Source: Volutella citrinella
Taxonomy: Eukaryota; Ascomycota; Sordariomycetes; Hypocreales; Nectriaceae
NCBI GenBank assembly: GCA_034401135.1
Contig: JAWZSP010000009.1
Location: forward strand, 1,426,001-1,490,000
Length of the DNA: 64,000 nucleotides
Direction of reading: 5' to 3'
Below the pieces are notes generated by a model, which searched no databases, was not told the origin of the DNA, and saw only the letters and a program-made list of their open reading frames with translations. The translations under genes were made by a program, and so were the position numbers. Positions 22,058-32,488 of this stretch are shown in pieces (position 1 is the stretch's first letter; each line of letters begins with the position of its first letter).

Positions 22058-23902
22058 ATGGTTTACACGAGAAACTTTCAAGAACCAGCAGCCAGTATGG
22101 CACGCGTGGGCACCCCGCAGAGTCCGCACCCCGTCATCCAGAAGCCGTCGCCGGCGCGTCGCGCGCAGTCGGTCGCGGCCAGCGCTCGCCTCTCGTCTAC
22201 GGCACTTATTCTGGCCTACTACCAGTCGAATCCCTCAGATGAGGCCCTCATCGAGAAGAAGCCCAGTCTCGGGCCGGTGGTGGAGGAGCAACCAGTTGTG
22301 TACTCTGCATTCAGCCCGCCCCGGAGGCAGTTCATCATCGCCATCGTCACCTTGGCTGGATGGTTTGGCACGCTGCCTGGGGGCATGTATCTGCCGGTCC
22401 TACCACTCCTCGAGGAGGTCTTTTCAGCCAGTGCGACGCTCATTAACGTGACGGTCGCCGCCTTTATGCTCATGTTTGCCGTCGGGGTAGGTTACCCTTC
22501 ACGCTGTCGTGTCGGTCGATGCTAATTCCGTAGCTCTTGTTCTGGGCCAGCTTCGCCGACTGGAAAGGTCGACGGCCGCTGTACATCATCTCTGTGGCCG
22601 TCTGCGCCGCCGCCCACTACGCAATGTCTGTTGTTCCTGCCCATTATGCTGCTCTCATCTGCTTGCGCATTGTGCAGTCATTCGGATCAGCGGCCTTGGT
22701 GTCGATGGGCGCAGGCACAGTTGCAGATGTAAGTCATCATCTTTTCCTACAGCCTCATGTGGTCTAACAATTGCAGATCACTGAGCCCAAAGCCCGCGGC
22801 TTCGCCATGTCGATATTCCTCATTGGGCCGCAGCTTGGCCCTGTGCTAGGACCTGCCATTGGCGGCGCCCTCGCCCTTGCTTCCTGGCGGTGGATATTTG
22901 GCTTCTTGGGTAAGTCCTGGCCAAGACACTCCGTTCTTGTGCTGACCATTTGCCATCAGCCATCTTGGGCTTCACCCTGTGGGTTCTCATCATCGCAGCC
23001 CTGCCCGAAACGCTCAGGTCGAGAGTCGGAAACGGCGAAGTGTACGGCCAGAGCTACCTCCTCAAGCCTCCGCAGCTGACGTCCCCACTGGCTACCCCGT
23101 CTGAGCGAGGACCGCCGCCGCTGAGGCCGACTTTCCAAGAGTACTGGAAGCTGTTCCGCTACCCCCCCAACGGGATAGTTGCAGTCAACACGGCCCTCTT
23201 GTACTCGACATACTTTGGCATTTCTGTGCAGATACCCACCGACCTGATTCGGCAGTACTACTGGACAACCGCCACAACTGGAGCCGGGCTCTTGGTCGTC
23301 GGCGTCGCCATGATTGCAGGGTCGTTGGTCGGCGGTCAATTTTCAGACTGGAGGCGAGCGCGAGCCGTGGCATCGCGCGGCCACGTCGAACCTGAGAACA
23401 GACTTGCTGACCAGGTATGGGGCGTGCTGATGTGTGCCGCCGGTTGTGCCATGTACGGGTGGTTTGTCCATCAAAAGGTGCATGCATCAGCCGTGCTGGC
23501 TGCAGCGTTTCTGAGTGAGTCTCCCAGAGCCCCTGAAATCAACCCGTGCTGACTAGGCAGATGGATTCGGGATGAACTGGGCCTTTGTCGTCACAAACGC
23601 CTTCCTCATTGAGTGTGCACCTCACCAAGCCGCCGGGGCTTTTGCTCTTGGCAACATTCTACGATATCCAGGGGCTGCCGTGGCAGCTGTGCTCGTTCCT
23701 GAGCTGGCCAAGAGGATTGGAAGCGCATGGTGCTTCGAGGGACTAGCAATTTTTAATCTAGTAGTGGTTGGATCCTTGGTAATTGGTAGGTTTACCCTGG
23801 TAACCCCCTGTAGCTAATTAACCTGGTCTAACATCTCTAGTGTTGAGAGTCAAGTCTGCAGACTGGAGAAGGAAACGACAGTCGAAGATGACGCACATCT
23901 AG
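22058..23902 (+). CDS. MFS transporter, DHA1 drug:H+ antiporter type
   Basis: Proton-coupled efflux or uptake carrier of the plasma membrane. Six exons: 22058-22486, 22534-22728, 22777-22909, 22960-23514, 23561-23785 and 23841-23902 (532 aa). About 80 cytosolic residues precede TM1 (RRQFIIAIVTLAGWFGTLPG). Motif A of the family is present in loop 2-3 as FADWKGRRPLYI. RIVQSFGSAALVSMGAGTVAD is TM4, and IGPQLGPVLGPAIGGALA with SWRWIFGFL is the DHA1 motif C and TM5-6 block. A central loop, six further TM segments and a short basic tail follow. Similar fungal proteins include Dtr1/Qdr-type exporters; the substrate cannot be told. An alternative start at 22097 (MARVGTPQ) would trim 13 residues. It is divergent from the OMPDC copy and convergent with the alcohol oxidase. 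Confidence 0.87.
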
Positions 23903-24055
23903 CGTCCCAGCTGATGGACAGTGGAGAAGCATACTGTATAACATGGGTCTGGATGTGTAATTGTCAAGGACATCTAATTTGGGGGGCAATGAATCATGTT
24001 GCAATTCAGCATCAATACTTATTTTGCCACAATCAATAAATACAGCTAGCTAAAA

Positions 24056-26336
24056 TCATAGACGGAACGCAACCTTGAGCTCCCCAGGGGCATTATACGT
24101 CGGGACCTTCATGTCCAGAGCGGCGCCAGAGTATCCAAGATCCTCGGCGACTAGCATTGCTGCCTTCTCTCCGATGAGCAGAGCAGTCGAGTACGTGTTG
24201 CAGCCGACGTTGTCGGGGCAGATGGACAAGTCAGCCACCTTGAGGCCCTTGACGCCGTGGACGTTGAGGCGCTCGTCGAGCACACCGTGCTTGACGATGC
24301 TGTTGCCCTCCCTGGGGGCCATGGAGCAGGTTCCCAGGCAGTGCCAGGTGCTCTCGACGTGACGCTTGACCCATTCCTCGATGGCGCGGATGTCGCTGGT
24401 GCTGTAGTCGAGCTCCTCGCGCACGTCAGCGCGGTTGGAGTTGAGGATGTTTGCGCCCGCCTTCTTCTCGGCCTCGCTCAACTGCGAGGACCAGCTGCCG
24501 TGGCCGATGCCGGCCGTCAGGTTGCCGGGGAGGGCGTAGGCCTTTGTGGTGGCCAGGTTCATGTCGTGGGCGCGGGCGGGCGAGTCGTAGTCGAAGAAGG
24601 GGTGCTGCACGGTTAGCTGCTGATCATTCTTACATGAGCTCAAAAATGCTACTCACCATGTTCTCGACTTCACCGGCATATGCGTCCATTCGCCTGGCAG
24701 TCTCGCGAGACTTGATGTAACCCCTATACGGTCAGTAACGCCCAGTCATTGCAAGTTTTGAGCTGCTCACCAAACCATCGGGGCCATGTCACGCTCGTCG
24801 TTCATGAAGCCGCAGTCGAAATCAGGCGTCTCGTACGGGTCGGCGCTCTTGATATGGGTGAATCCTCGCGAGAAGGGATACTCGAGGAAGTGGAACATGG
24901 TGAAGAACTTGCCAGGGGGCCTGGGAATGTCAGCGTCATCCACAGAATGAGTCCTCGTCAACATACATCAGCATGTGGTCACCGAACCAGCCGGCAATGA
25001 CGCTGTAGTGCATGACGGGCTTGTCAGGCTTCTGCTCAAAGTACGACTTCCAGCCGTCGGTAAAGTGCGGCGTGGGCCACTTCTCAAACTCGCGCAGCTC
25101 GTCCGCGTCAGGCCGGATCTTGACGCCGGCATCGATGCCGTTGGTGGCCAGGGGACCAGTGCCCTTCAGATGCCACTCGTCAAAGACGCCTACGAATCTG
25201 GTTAGCCATCATGTCTATCTCAAGGCACCAGCATCACAAGCACTCACGCTTCTGGACCTCGGGTTCGCCGCGGACAAAGTCGTCGAAGCTCTCAGTCTCG
25301 GGCTTGGCGCGATATACGGAAAAGGTCAGGTAGTGGTCCTGGAAGTTCATGCCGACGCCGGGGAGGTCGACGATGGGCTTAACGCCAACGGCGCGCAGCT
25401 TGGCAGGGTCGCCGACGCCAGATCGCTGCAGGATCAAGGGGGACGACAGGGTGCCGCCAGACACGACAATCTGCTTGCGGGCGCGGAATGTGCGCGACTT
25501 GAGCTGGTTGGGGTGCAGGGGCTTGACCGGAACGGTCTGGACGCCGACGGCGCGTCCGTTCTCGATGATGACCTTGTCAACCTTGGTGTTGCATAGCAGA
25601 TATAGGTTGTCGTGGGCGGCACGGGTCGAGTGCACATAGGCGTGAGCACTGTCACTGCGTCTGCCAGTATCACGGTTGATCCACTTGAGCCAATGCTCAG
25701 CACCGTGGCCCGTCACCAGGTCCTGCAGGTCGTCGACCGTTGGGATGCCCTGGGACTCGGTGGCACGGAGGAAGTCATCCTTGATGGGGTAGGTGTAGTT
25801 GCCAAACGACACCTTGATAGGGCCCTCTGAGCCGTGGATGTCCTTGTTGTGGCATGCACGCTGGTACGTCTCGTGCTTCCTCATCAATGGGAGGAGCTCC
25901 TTGGTCGTCCATCCCTTTGCTTGGAAGTCATCGTAGTCAGAGGCAGAGGCTCGGGTGTACATCATGAAGTTGATGGATGAGCCTCCTCCCAGGACGTGGG
26001 CAGCTGGGACCACAGCCTTTCGGCCGGCCAGCCACTTGGACGGACGAGACTCATAGAAGGAAGCCGTCTTGGAGTCCAGCTTCATGTTCCGAGGGTAGAT
26101 TCCAGGGCGGAACACCCATGGGTTGTTGAGGTTGGACTCGCCAGCCTCAATCAGGAGGACCTTGAGGTTGTGGTCCAAGTTGGCCAAGCTGAAGCCGTCA
26201 GATGGAATAAGAGACATGCATGACGATCACTCATGACTTACCGTCCAGCCACAACACATCCGCAGCTGCCTCCACCGCAGACGATGATGTCAAACTCATC
26301 GGGGATGGAAGCCACGTTGCCCGAATACTCCGTCAT
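24056..26336 (-). CDS. Alcohol (methanol) oxidase, GMC family, FAD-dependent
   Basis: Oxidises short primary alcohols to aldehydes with release of H2O2; methylotrophic-yeast AOX1 is the reference. Reading minus, exons are 26242-26336, 25248-26188, 24967-25189, 24771-24920, 24657-24723 and 24056-24604 (674 aa, against about 663 in yeasts). The ADP-binding motif is FDIIVCGGGSCGC (GxGxxG with a Cys). Strong AOX-specific blocks follow: NNPWVFRPGIYPRNMKLDSK, LGGGSSINFMMYTR, EHWLKWINRDTGRRSDSAHA, FFTMFHFLEYPFSRG and MNDERDMAPMVW. Catalytic His is at about residue 580 in TWHCLGTCSMAPREG and the Asn at about 628 in DNVGCNTYSTALLIGE. The C-terminus AFRL is only a weak PTS1-like signal (yeast AOX ends ARF), so peroxisomal location is likely but unproven. 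Intact and highly conserved. Confidence 0.95.
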
Positions 26337-27700
26337 GTTACTTGATTGTTTCTTGTTTCTTGTGTGGGTGGTGGTCTGTCAAACTCTAACTCGAGGCACA
26401 CTTGCTCATTAAATAGTCAACAGGTACTCGTCATATTGATTCCTGATCCTTTCGAGCACGAACCAAGCCCAGAGAGCCAAGAGAGACACCGAGAAAAATC
26501 CGTCCCTGAGCCGAATGTGCAGCAACATGGACCATCACGATGTCGCATTCACCCCATCGCAGATGTTGCGGGCACCAATTGAGGCTGCAGCCCATCATCA
26601 ATGGAGGGTGGCATGAGGCAGTTCTTTTTCCGCAGCGGGGAGCTGAACTCTATTCTACCGGGATGAGGGTGCGGATGCTGATGGAGACGCTCAAGGATCC
26701 TGGATCCATATAGATGTGCGGCCGCTGGGCAGCATCAACGACGGCTGCCATTGGTGTCCAGAGCTCCAACAAACACCAAGGTGTGTGTCGGGCCAAGCTT
26801 CAGAGTCCTGGATGCAGCAGGCAGGCACAGGGGTTCCATTGGACGGTTCCATGATTCCATCCAGTCAGTGTCGTGGCAGCAGCAAGCTGTCTGGGCATCA
26901 CGCTTGGCATTGGCCAAACGAACAGTGAATGGTACATGACATGTAAGCTCTTGTCCAGCCAACGTTGAACGCACTTAACCGGGCAAGCGAACCATTCATT
27001 TTTAGAAGCGACCCCCGAGTCATGCCATCTGCCGAATGGACTTGTGACGACTAGGTTGCAACGTCCCAAGTCCTAGTGCTATGCAATCAGCTTCCCCATC
27101 CTCCCCCATCCCCCCATCGGCTCCGCAATTTCCGCATCCAGCACAACCCGGGCCGACAAACCTCTCCGCGGCTCCCTCCTTGCTAGCCCACAGTAGTGCC
27201 GGCGCCGTGCCCAATTGCCATGCACCCCGGATTACCCTAAAGGAGCCCAGATGCGGGGGTGGCACTGCCGGTCAACCCGCCGCGTCTCACGATGCATGAC
27301 CCCGCCCCCGATCTCCCCGTGGGATGGCGGTGCGATGACGAGGCCCTCCTTGGACGAGCCAGGACAACCCCTCGGATTAACCCCCATAAACACGTTGATC
27401 ACCAACACTATGTGGAGGGTGACACCGCAGACAGACCAATCCACAGTCGACGGGCTTACGGAGGAGGGCGGATGCGCCGGACGTGGAGCAGCATCCCACA
27501 GTTCCCACTCTCGTGGTTGATTCGATTGCTTGCAGCCAAGAGCCAGCCCCGCGTTCAGTCAAGGGTCACGGATATGCACGTTGCAGGTTTAGGAAAACAG
27601 GATATGATTAAACGCTATATGTGTTGGGTTGGACGTATGCGGATTCAATGCTATGTGTCCGATGGATGCGGACTCAATGTATGCGATGGATGGACGCTGT
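26337..27700. other. Intergenic region between alcohol oxidase promoter and DUF3445 gene 3' end
   Basis: The oxidase promoter is at the left. Near 27637-27679 the 14-mer ATGCGGA(T/C)TCAATG occurs twice with a 29-bp period, just beyond the DUF3445 stop codon. Several overlapping open frames between 26.7 and 27.6 kb have no codon bias. No gene is seen. Confidence 0.4.
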
Positions 27701-28882
27701 CTACCAGGGGTATTTGCGAACCTCGTCCTCCTTGTCCAGCTCCAGCCCTCGCTCGACCTGCTTGGCGTGCTCGGCGTCGAGATACTCAAGCAGCACGTCG
27801 CCGTACTTGTCCCTGCCCTTGTAGACACTCACATCGCCGTCCCAGCTGCGGACAGCGCTGGCCAAGCGACCCGGCACATAGTCCTCGCGGGCCATCTCAG
27901 TCACCGGCAAGAAATAGGTGCGGACGGTGAAGCAGACGGCCTTTGACTTTGGCAGGCGACGCAAGCTCTGGCGCTCGGAGCGGAAGTAGTGGTGCTCAAT
28001 CGGCTTGTCGCGCTCGGCCGTGGCCCAGCTGACGACAGGATCGTCCTCCTTGCCGATGCTCCAGCTCCAGGCCAGGTCGTCGTCGACCTGGATGAAATAG
28101 TTGTTGCGCGCGTAGAAGGCGTCGCACCGCAGGCGCTGGAAGAAGCGCGACATACCCGTGTGCAGCTTCTCCGTGTAGTGCGGGACGCTGGCCGACGTGT
28201 GGATCTCGGGCAGCGACATGCCGTACTTGTCCGACAGCCGCCAGAAGCCCGCCAGCAGCACCGCCCCCGCCAGCAGGTAGTACTGCCCGTCCGGGCGCTG
28301 GATCATCAGCGCCAGGTCGTCCTGCACCAGCCGCGCGCACGTCGCCATCGGGTCCTCCTTGAGCGGCCGGTCCACCGTGTTGAATGATTCGCCCGACCAC
28401 ACGTTGTCCAGCCCGACGGCCGTGCGCTTGAACAGCGTGGGGTACCGCGCCGGCAGGTAGTCTCGCAGCTCCTCCAGCAGCTCCACGGCCGCCGTCCATG
28501 CCTCGGGGTGCGTGGCGAAGCACTTGCTGCCCCTCTCCTCGATGCGCTTCTTCTTCTCGGCGTGGTATTTGGGGAACTGGTTGTCCAGCTCGATCCACTC
28601 CTCCGGCTGGATCGATCGCAACCCCATGGTCACATTGTACTTGGGCCCGTACCGGAATGCACGGTACGGCAGCGGCTTGGTGTCCTCAATGGACCAGTCT
28701 GGGTAGGGCTGGGGCGTGGGCATTTGGAAGTCGTCATCTTTGACCTTGGCCTTCTCCTCCGTCTTTGGGAGACTGAGGTTCGGCGGTGGAGACCGCGAGC
28801 GAGTGTAGTAGCTGACGCCGACCACGACAAGAAAGGCCGCGGCGAGGATGGTCCTCCACGAGGATGCAATAAAAGAGTCCAT
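27701..28882 (-). CDS. DUF3445 / heme-dependent oxidative N-demethylase-like protein, membrane anchored (copy 1)
   Basis: Member of PF11927 (HDOD alpha-subunit-like); bacterial relatives bind heme and oxidatively demethylate dimethylamine-type substrates, while the fungal role is undefined. Single exon, 393 aa, from the first ATG (28882). One N-terminal TM segment (WRTILAAAFLVVVGVSYYTR) is followed by a Lys/Pro linker. The conserved domain begins PYRAFRYGPKYNVTMGLRSI and continues WIELDNQFPKYHAEKKKRIE, EELRDYLPARYPTLFKRT and RLVQDDLALMIQRPDGQYYL. Further family blocks are FWRLSDKYGMSLPEIHTSAS, FFQRLRCDAFYARNNYFIQV, EHHYFRSERQSLRRLPKSKA and VRTYFLPVTEMA. A second member lies at 35923-37444 on the same strand. 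The gene is divergent from the cupin gene at 29463. Confidence 0.85.
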   Translation of the reverse strand: MDSFIASSWRTILAAAFLVVVGVSYYTRSRSPPPNLSLPKTEEKAKVKDDDFQMPTPQPYPDWSIEDTKPLPYRAFRYGPKYNVTMGLRSIQPEEWIELDNQFPKYHAEKKKRIEERGSKCFATHPEAWTAAVELLEELRDYLPARYPTLFKRTAVGLDNVWSGESFNTVDRPLKEDPMATCARLVQDDLALMIQRPDGQYYLLAGAVLLAGFWRLSDKYGMSLPEIHTSASVPHYTEKLHTGMSRFFQRLRCDAFYARNNYFIQVDDDLAWSWSIGKEDDPVVSWATAERDKPIEHHYFRSERQSLRRLPKSKAVCFTVRTYFLPVTEMAREDYVPGRLASAVRSWDGDVSVYKGRDKYGDVLLEYLDAEHAKQVERGLELDKEDEVRKYPW

Positions 28883-29462
28883 TGTTGGCTCGAGAAGATG
28901 CACTCAGTGCGATGTTGTTTGGTCTGTATGGACAGAGCACCAAGATGGGTGATGCCATGGCAATTGTCTTTATGAACAACTCCTCGACATCTCCATGCAG
29001 GCTAATCAATCGCCCAAAACAGGCAGCATTCCCTCGCCGATTAGCGAGCATCGCTCCAATCTTCGCATAACAGGTCTCGCCCCGGACAAGATAATCGTGT
29101 TGCCCTAATTGGACGGGGTGCTTAGAGTTGGACGCCGTCTTATCGCCCTCTTTATCCCAATTAGGCAATTCCTGGCTATCGCGAGATCCGATCTTGTGAC
29201 GTACTTATCGCGCCCTGTGGGGAAGTTGAGGGGCGCCCCACGCGCTTAGCTGTGCCCGGGAACTCTGTAAGAAACGGGAAGTGCCAAAGTATTCAGATGA
29301 AGCCTCAAGCCAATATAAATATTCACCCATTGTCGAGTTCTCAGGATTATTATTCAGTCAAGTTATCACACTCATCCCTAAACACTCATCGACACTCGGC
29401 TCGTCCCTGAATATCATAAACTACACTCCCTCTACACCACCAATCCTTCACTCCTTGTCAAA
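28883..29462. promoter_or_regulatory. Shared divergent promoter region, DUF3445 copy 1 / cupin
   Basis: This 580-bp stretch separates the two start codons. A TATAAATA-type element at about 29315-29321 and a CT/CA-rich leader with ACACTCATC-like repeats precede the cupin ATG; minus-strand leader sequence precedes the DUF3445 gene. GATA-core motifs (GATAA at 29090 and on the minus strand near 29151-29156) are present but not clustered. Co-regulation is possible but not shown. Confidence 0.35.
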
Positions 29463-29819
29463 ATGGCTGCCATGCAATACCACCCCAAGGCCCAGTCCAC
29501 CTTCCAGGTCCCCCTGCTGGCTGGCGACAACGCCTTCCTGGGCGACCTCTTCTCGAGCGACAAGACTGCCCCCGAGAACCCCGTCTCTGCGGGCCTGTTC
29601 CGTCTTGTCAAGGGCGAGCCCCTCACCTACACCTACAAGTACGACGAGATGAAGATCATCCTCGAGGGCGACTACACAATCACCGACTCGACGGGCCAGA
29701 GCGTGACAGCCTCGCCCGGCGACGTCTTCTACTTCCCCAAGGGCTCTACCATCACCTTCACCACGACAGACTACGGCCTGGCCTTTTACGTCGGCGCCCG
29801 CAAGCACAGCGACTTTTAG
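29463..29819 (+). CDS. Small single-domain cupin (EutQ/RmlC-like fold)
   Basis: Single exon, 118 aa, ATG in the context tcaaaATGgctgcc. The cupin barrel is visible: motif 1 region YTYKYDEMKIILEGDYTITD and motif 2 region ASPGDVFYFPKGSTITFTTT, followed by YGLAFYV. Metal-ligand histidines of the canonical cupin motifs are not all present (Tyr/Asp replace them), so it may be a non-metal or binding-only cupin. Resemblance is strongest to short ethanolamine-utilisation EutQ-like cupins that are widespread in fungi without the Eut pathway. The promoter is canonical, with a TATA element and pyrimidine-rich leader, suggesting good expression. No signal peptide; likely cytosolic. Confidence 0.82.
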   Translation: MAAMQYHPKAQSTFQVPLLAGDNAFLGDLFSSDKTAPENPVSAGLFRLVKGEPLTYTYKYDEMKIILEGDYTITDSTGQSVTASPGDVFYFPKGSTITFTTTDYGLAFYVGARKHSDF

Positions 29820-30195
29820 ACATCGAATTGGGATGGACTGGATCATGTATTAGCCATAGATTAACGGCCGGATCAATAAATCGTTGCTCATAAGCTTGCT
29901 TTAATTCTCGCCTTGACTGCGCTGTGAACGAAAGCCCTTGAAGATGTTACACTCCTGCAACAACTATAATATATATAGCATATGTTTGTAGATACCTGTA
30001 AAACCATGAATCGCCTTGACCATTTTGAACCTTTGAATGAAGCAGCGGGAATGTCTCTTGCGGGAAGGAACAGCTCATAGCAGCGTGTTGGGCGTCGCTC
30101 ATATCTGGTAATGAACCCTGGTCCATAAAGTCATTATCGTCGTAGATAGCAAGATAGCAAGAAGAGTACAGGGAGACCAAGTTATTACGACACGA
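29820..30195. other. Short convergent intergenic region
   Basis: 3' regions of the cupin and the transcription factor. AT-rich runs with AATAAA at about 29874 are compatible with polyadenylation. No gene is seen. Confidence 0.4.
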
Positions 30196-32488
30196 TTACC
30201 CAAACATGGACTTGAGGTTGTTCTCCTCCATCACATCCACCCAGTGCACCGACGTAGACCCCGGCCCCTCCCTGTCGTACGCGTCCCACACGGCCTTGAC
30301 CAGCCGCTTCGCCATCCTGACGGGCTTTGGCGGCAGACTGTGCTCCAACATGCCCAGCCGCCCCATGATGAAGTGCCGGGCGTTGCTAATCTCCAGCGAC
30401 ATGGGCGAGATGCCGTGGGGCCCGAGCGAAGCCAGGTCCATTTCCTCGTCGGGCGGCGTCAGGCTCTCGAGCGGGTCCGGGTCGTTGAACTGGTTGTTCT
30501 CGTGGTGGTTGACCAGGTCGGCGGCGGCCATGTTGGCCAGCGAGTTGGTCTCCCTGCTGGACGTGGCGATGTCGTAGCGCAAACCCGTGCTGGCCGAGAT
30601 GTACAGCAGCGGCTGGATGACGCGACTGCCCGACGTCGGGGGGATGTGCTCGAGGATCTTGACGAGCCGCAGGCTCAGCGGGATGACCCATTCCTCCCAC
30701 GAGACGTGCCCGCCCGACGAGAGGCTGCACTCGATGGGCAGCCGCAGCGACACCAGGTCCGGGAAAGTTTGGTACAGCTGGAGCAGCGAGGCGAGCTGGT
30801 ACGCCTCGGCGACGCGGGCGAGGTGCATCCACGGCGTCAGCTGGTCGCCCGTGTCGGCCATCTGGAGCGACGACGGGAACTCGAGCTCGAGCAGCTGCTC
30901 CTCGAGGCTCTGCGCGCGGCGGATGTCCCTGATGGCCGAGTGGAAGCCCATGTCGGCGACGTCACCGCGCCGCCGCAGGTTGGAGCGGTACGAGCGGCAC
31001 AGCTTGACGCACCGGGCAAAGAGGCGCTGGGTGAGGGTCGAGATACCCGTCCACGGGTGCGGCAGGCCGTCGACCGTCTCTTCGCGGCCCACGGCGTCGC
31101 GGCGGTGCGGGTGCAGCATCAGCAGCTCGTCGGCGTCCATGAAGGACTCGTCGTTGTTGACGACGGCCAGCAGCATCTCGCAGTACGTCAGACTCTTGTT
31201 GAAAAAGGCCAGCAGCTCAATGTCCTGGTCCTGCAGGGTCTGGCCGAGGCGATTCAGCCGGCGCAGGAGCAGCCGCGTCTCCTGGAAGAAGGGCAGGCCC
31301 AGCTGGCTGGCGTCGAGCCAGCAGACGGTGGTGCCCAGGCAGAAGAGCGAGAAGAGCAGGCCCGTCGGCAGCGCGGCCAGGTTCGGCTGGCACTTGGTGG
31401 CCTGCACCTCGGCCTGGATGATCTGGGTGGCCGTCTGCATCAGGCGCAGGGCCGGCCGGCGCATGTGCGGCAGCCGCGTCGACAGAAAGGCCGCCGACAT
31501 GCCCTGCAGCGAGCTGAAGACGGGCAGCGAGTTCTGCCACTGCTCCGTGGCGAGCCGGCGGTTGAGGTTGGCGCCCGAGTCGAAGCCGGACCACTGCGGG
31601 CAGACCTGGTCGAACCAGTTGGTGATGAGCAGCGACGCCGTGTCGGTGATGGGCAGCGTCGACGGGCTGACGAGGCCAAACTGGCCCGAGGCGATGAGGC
31701 TCGTGGGCGATGCGGGCAGCGCGCGGTCGAGTTCTGGGGACCCCGACGAGGTCGAGGCCGTCTGGTCGGCGTCGAGCGAAATGTCGCATACCGGGCTCGT
31801 CGCCGTGCCCGTCGCCGGCGCTGTCGGTATCACGGCGAGCTGCGGCTGGTCCAGCGGCTGTGGCAGCGTCCCAAACACTGCAAACTGGCCTGCGATGGCC
31901 GCTGCTGCTGCTGCTGCTGCTGCCGCTGCATCCTGCGAGCCCGCTTCTGATAAGGATATCAGGCTCGGAACGGCCGGGGAAGTGGGCGCCGGAGATGGCT
32001 CGGGATCCGGGGCGAGCACGTTCAGGTCAACGTCCCCATTCGGCGTGGGGGCGCTGGCGCTGAGGACGCTGGTGCTGGAGGCGACCGACTCTCGCCGCGC
32101 CAGGGGATGGTGTTGCTGCTCGGGCTCCTGGTGGCCGCCCTCGGGCTGGTGCTTGAAGGACCACTTGAACTCGCGCCAATAGCCGCCGCACTTGATGCCC
32201 TTTTGCTTGCAGCGCTCACACTCGGGGCGCGTCTCGTCGCATTTTGTCTGGGGGGGGTTGCCGTCAGCGGGAGGCACAGACGGGCAGAGGGCCAGGTAGT
32301 GAGGATAGCAGAGATAGGGACGACAGGAGGGGGTAGACACGCACATGCTTGGCTTTACACGTCAAGCAGCCGGCCCGCGAGCGAGGGTTGGTCCCCGTGC
32401 GGGCCTTGGTCTGCGAGCGTCGTCGTTCTGGTTTGTGCCGCGCCTTGGTCTCGGCCATCTTCTTGGGCCTACATGGGGCTGAGGACAT
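30196..32488 (-). CDS. Zn(II)2Cys6 fungal transcription factor
   Basis: Nuclear DNA-binding regulator. Reading minus: exon 1 is 32345-32488, exon 2 is 30196-32247 (731 aa). The binuclear cluster is complete, AGCLTCKAKH then TKCDETRPECERCKQKGIKC (Cys41, 44, 51, 58, 61, 68), and the single intron splits it between His48 and Thr49. A basic stretch (ERRRSQTKARTGTNPRSR) precedes it. A Ser/Pro/Ala-rich linker with an alanine run follows, then a fungal-specific TF domain (FDQVCPQWSGFDSGANLNRR; PHMRRPALRLMQTATQIIQA; AYQLASLLQLYQTFPDLVSL) and the C-terminal ENNLKSMFG. The type resembles PF11951. Target genes are unknown; nearby DUF3445, cupin and secreted-protein genes are candidates only by position. 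The start used is the first ATG; 32458 (MAETKARH) is an alternative. Confidence 0.9.
31897..31930 (-). repeat. GCx trinucleotide run encoding poly-alanine
   Basis: A CTG/GCA-type triplet run inside the transcription-factor gene encodes 11 consecutive alanines in the linker between the zinc cluster and the TF domain. Such runs often vary in length between strains. Confidence 0.8.

Noticed and set aside
30244..31950. 568- and 531-codon open frames on the plus strand over the transcription-factor gene
   Set aside because: Both are antisense to the Zn2Cys6 gene, whose zinc cluster and TF domain are unmistakable; the shadow translations are Arg/Gln- or Ser-rich nonsense.
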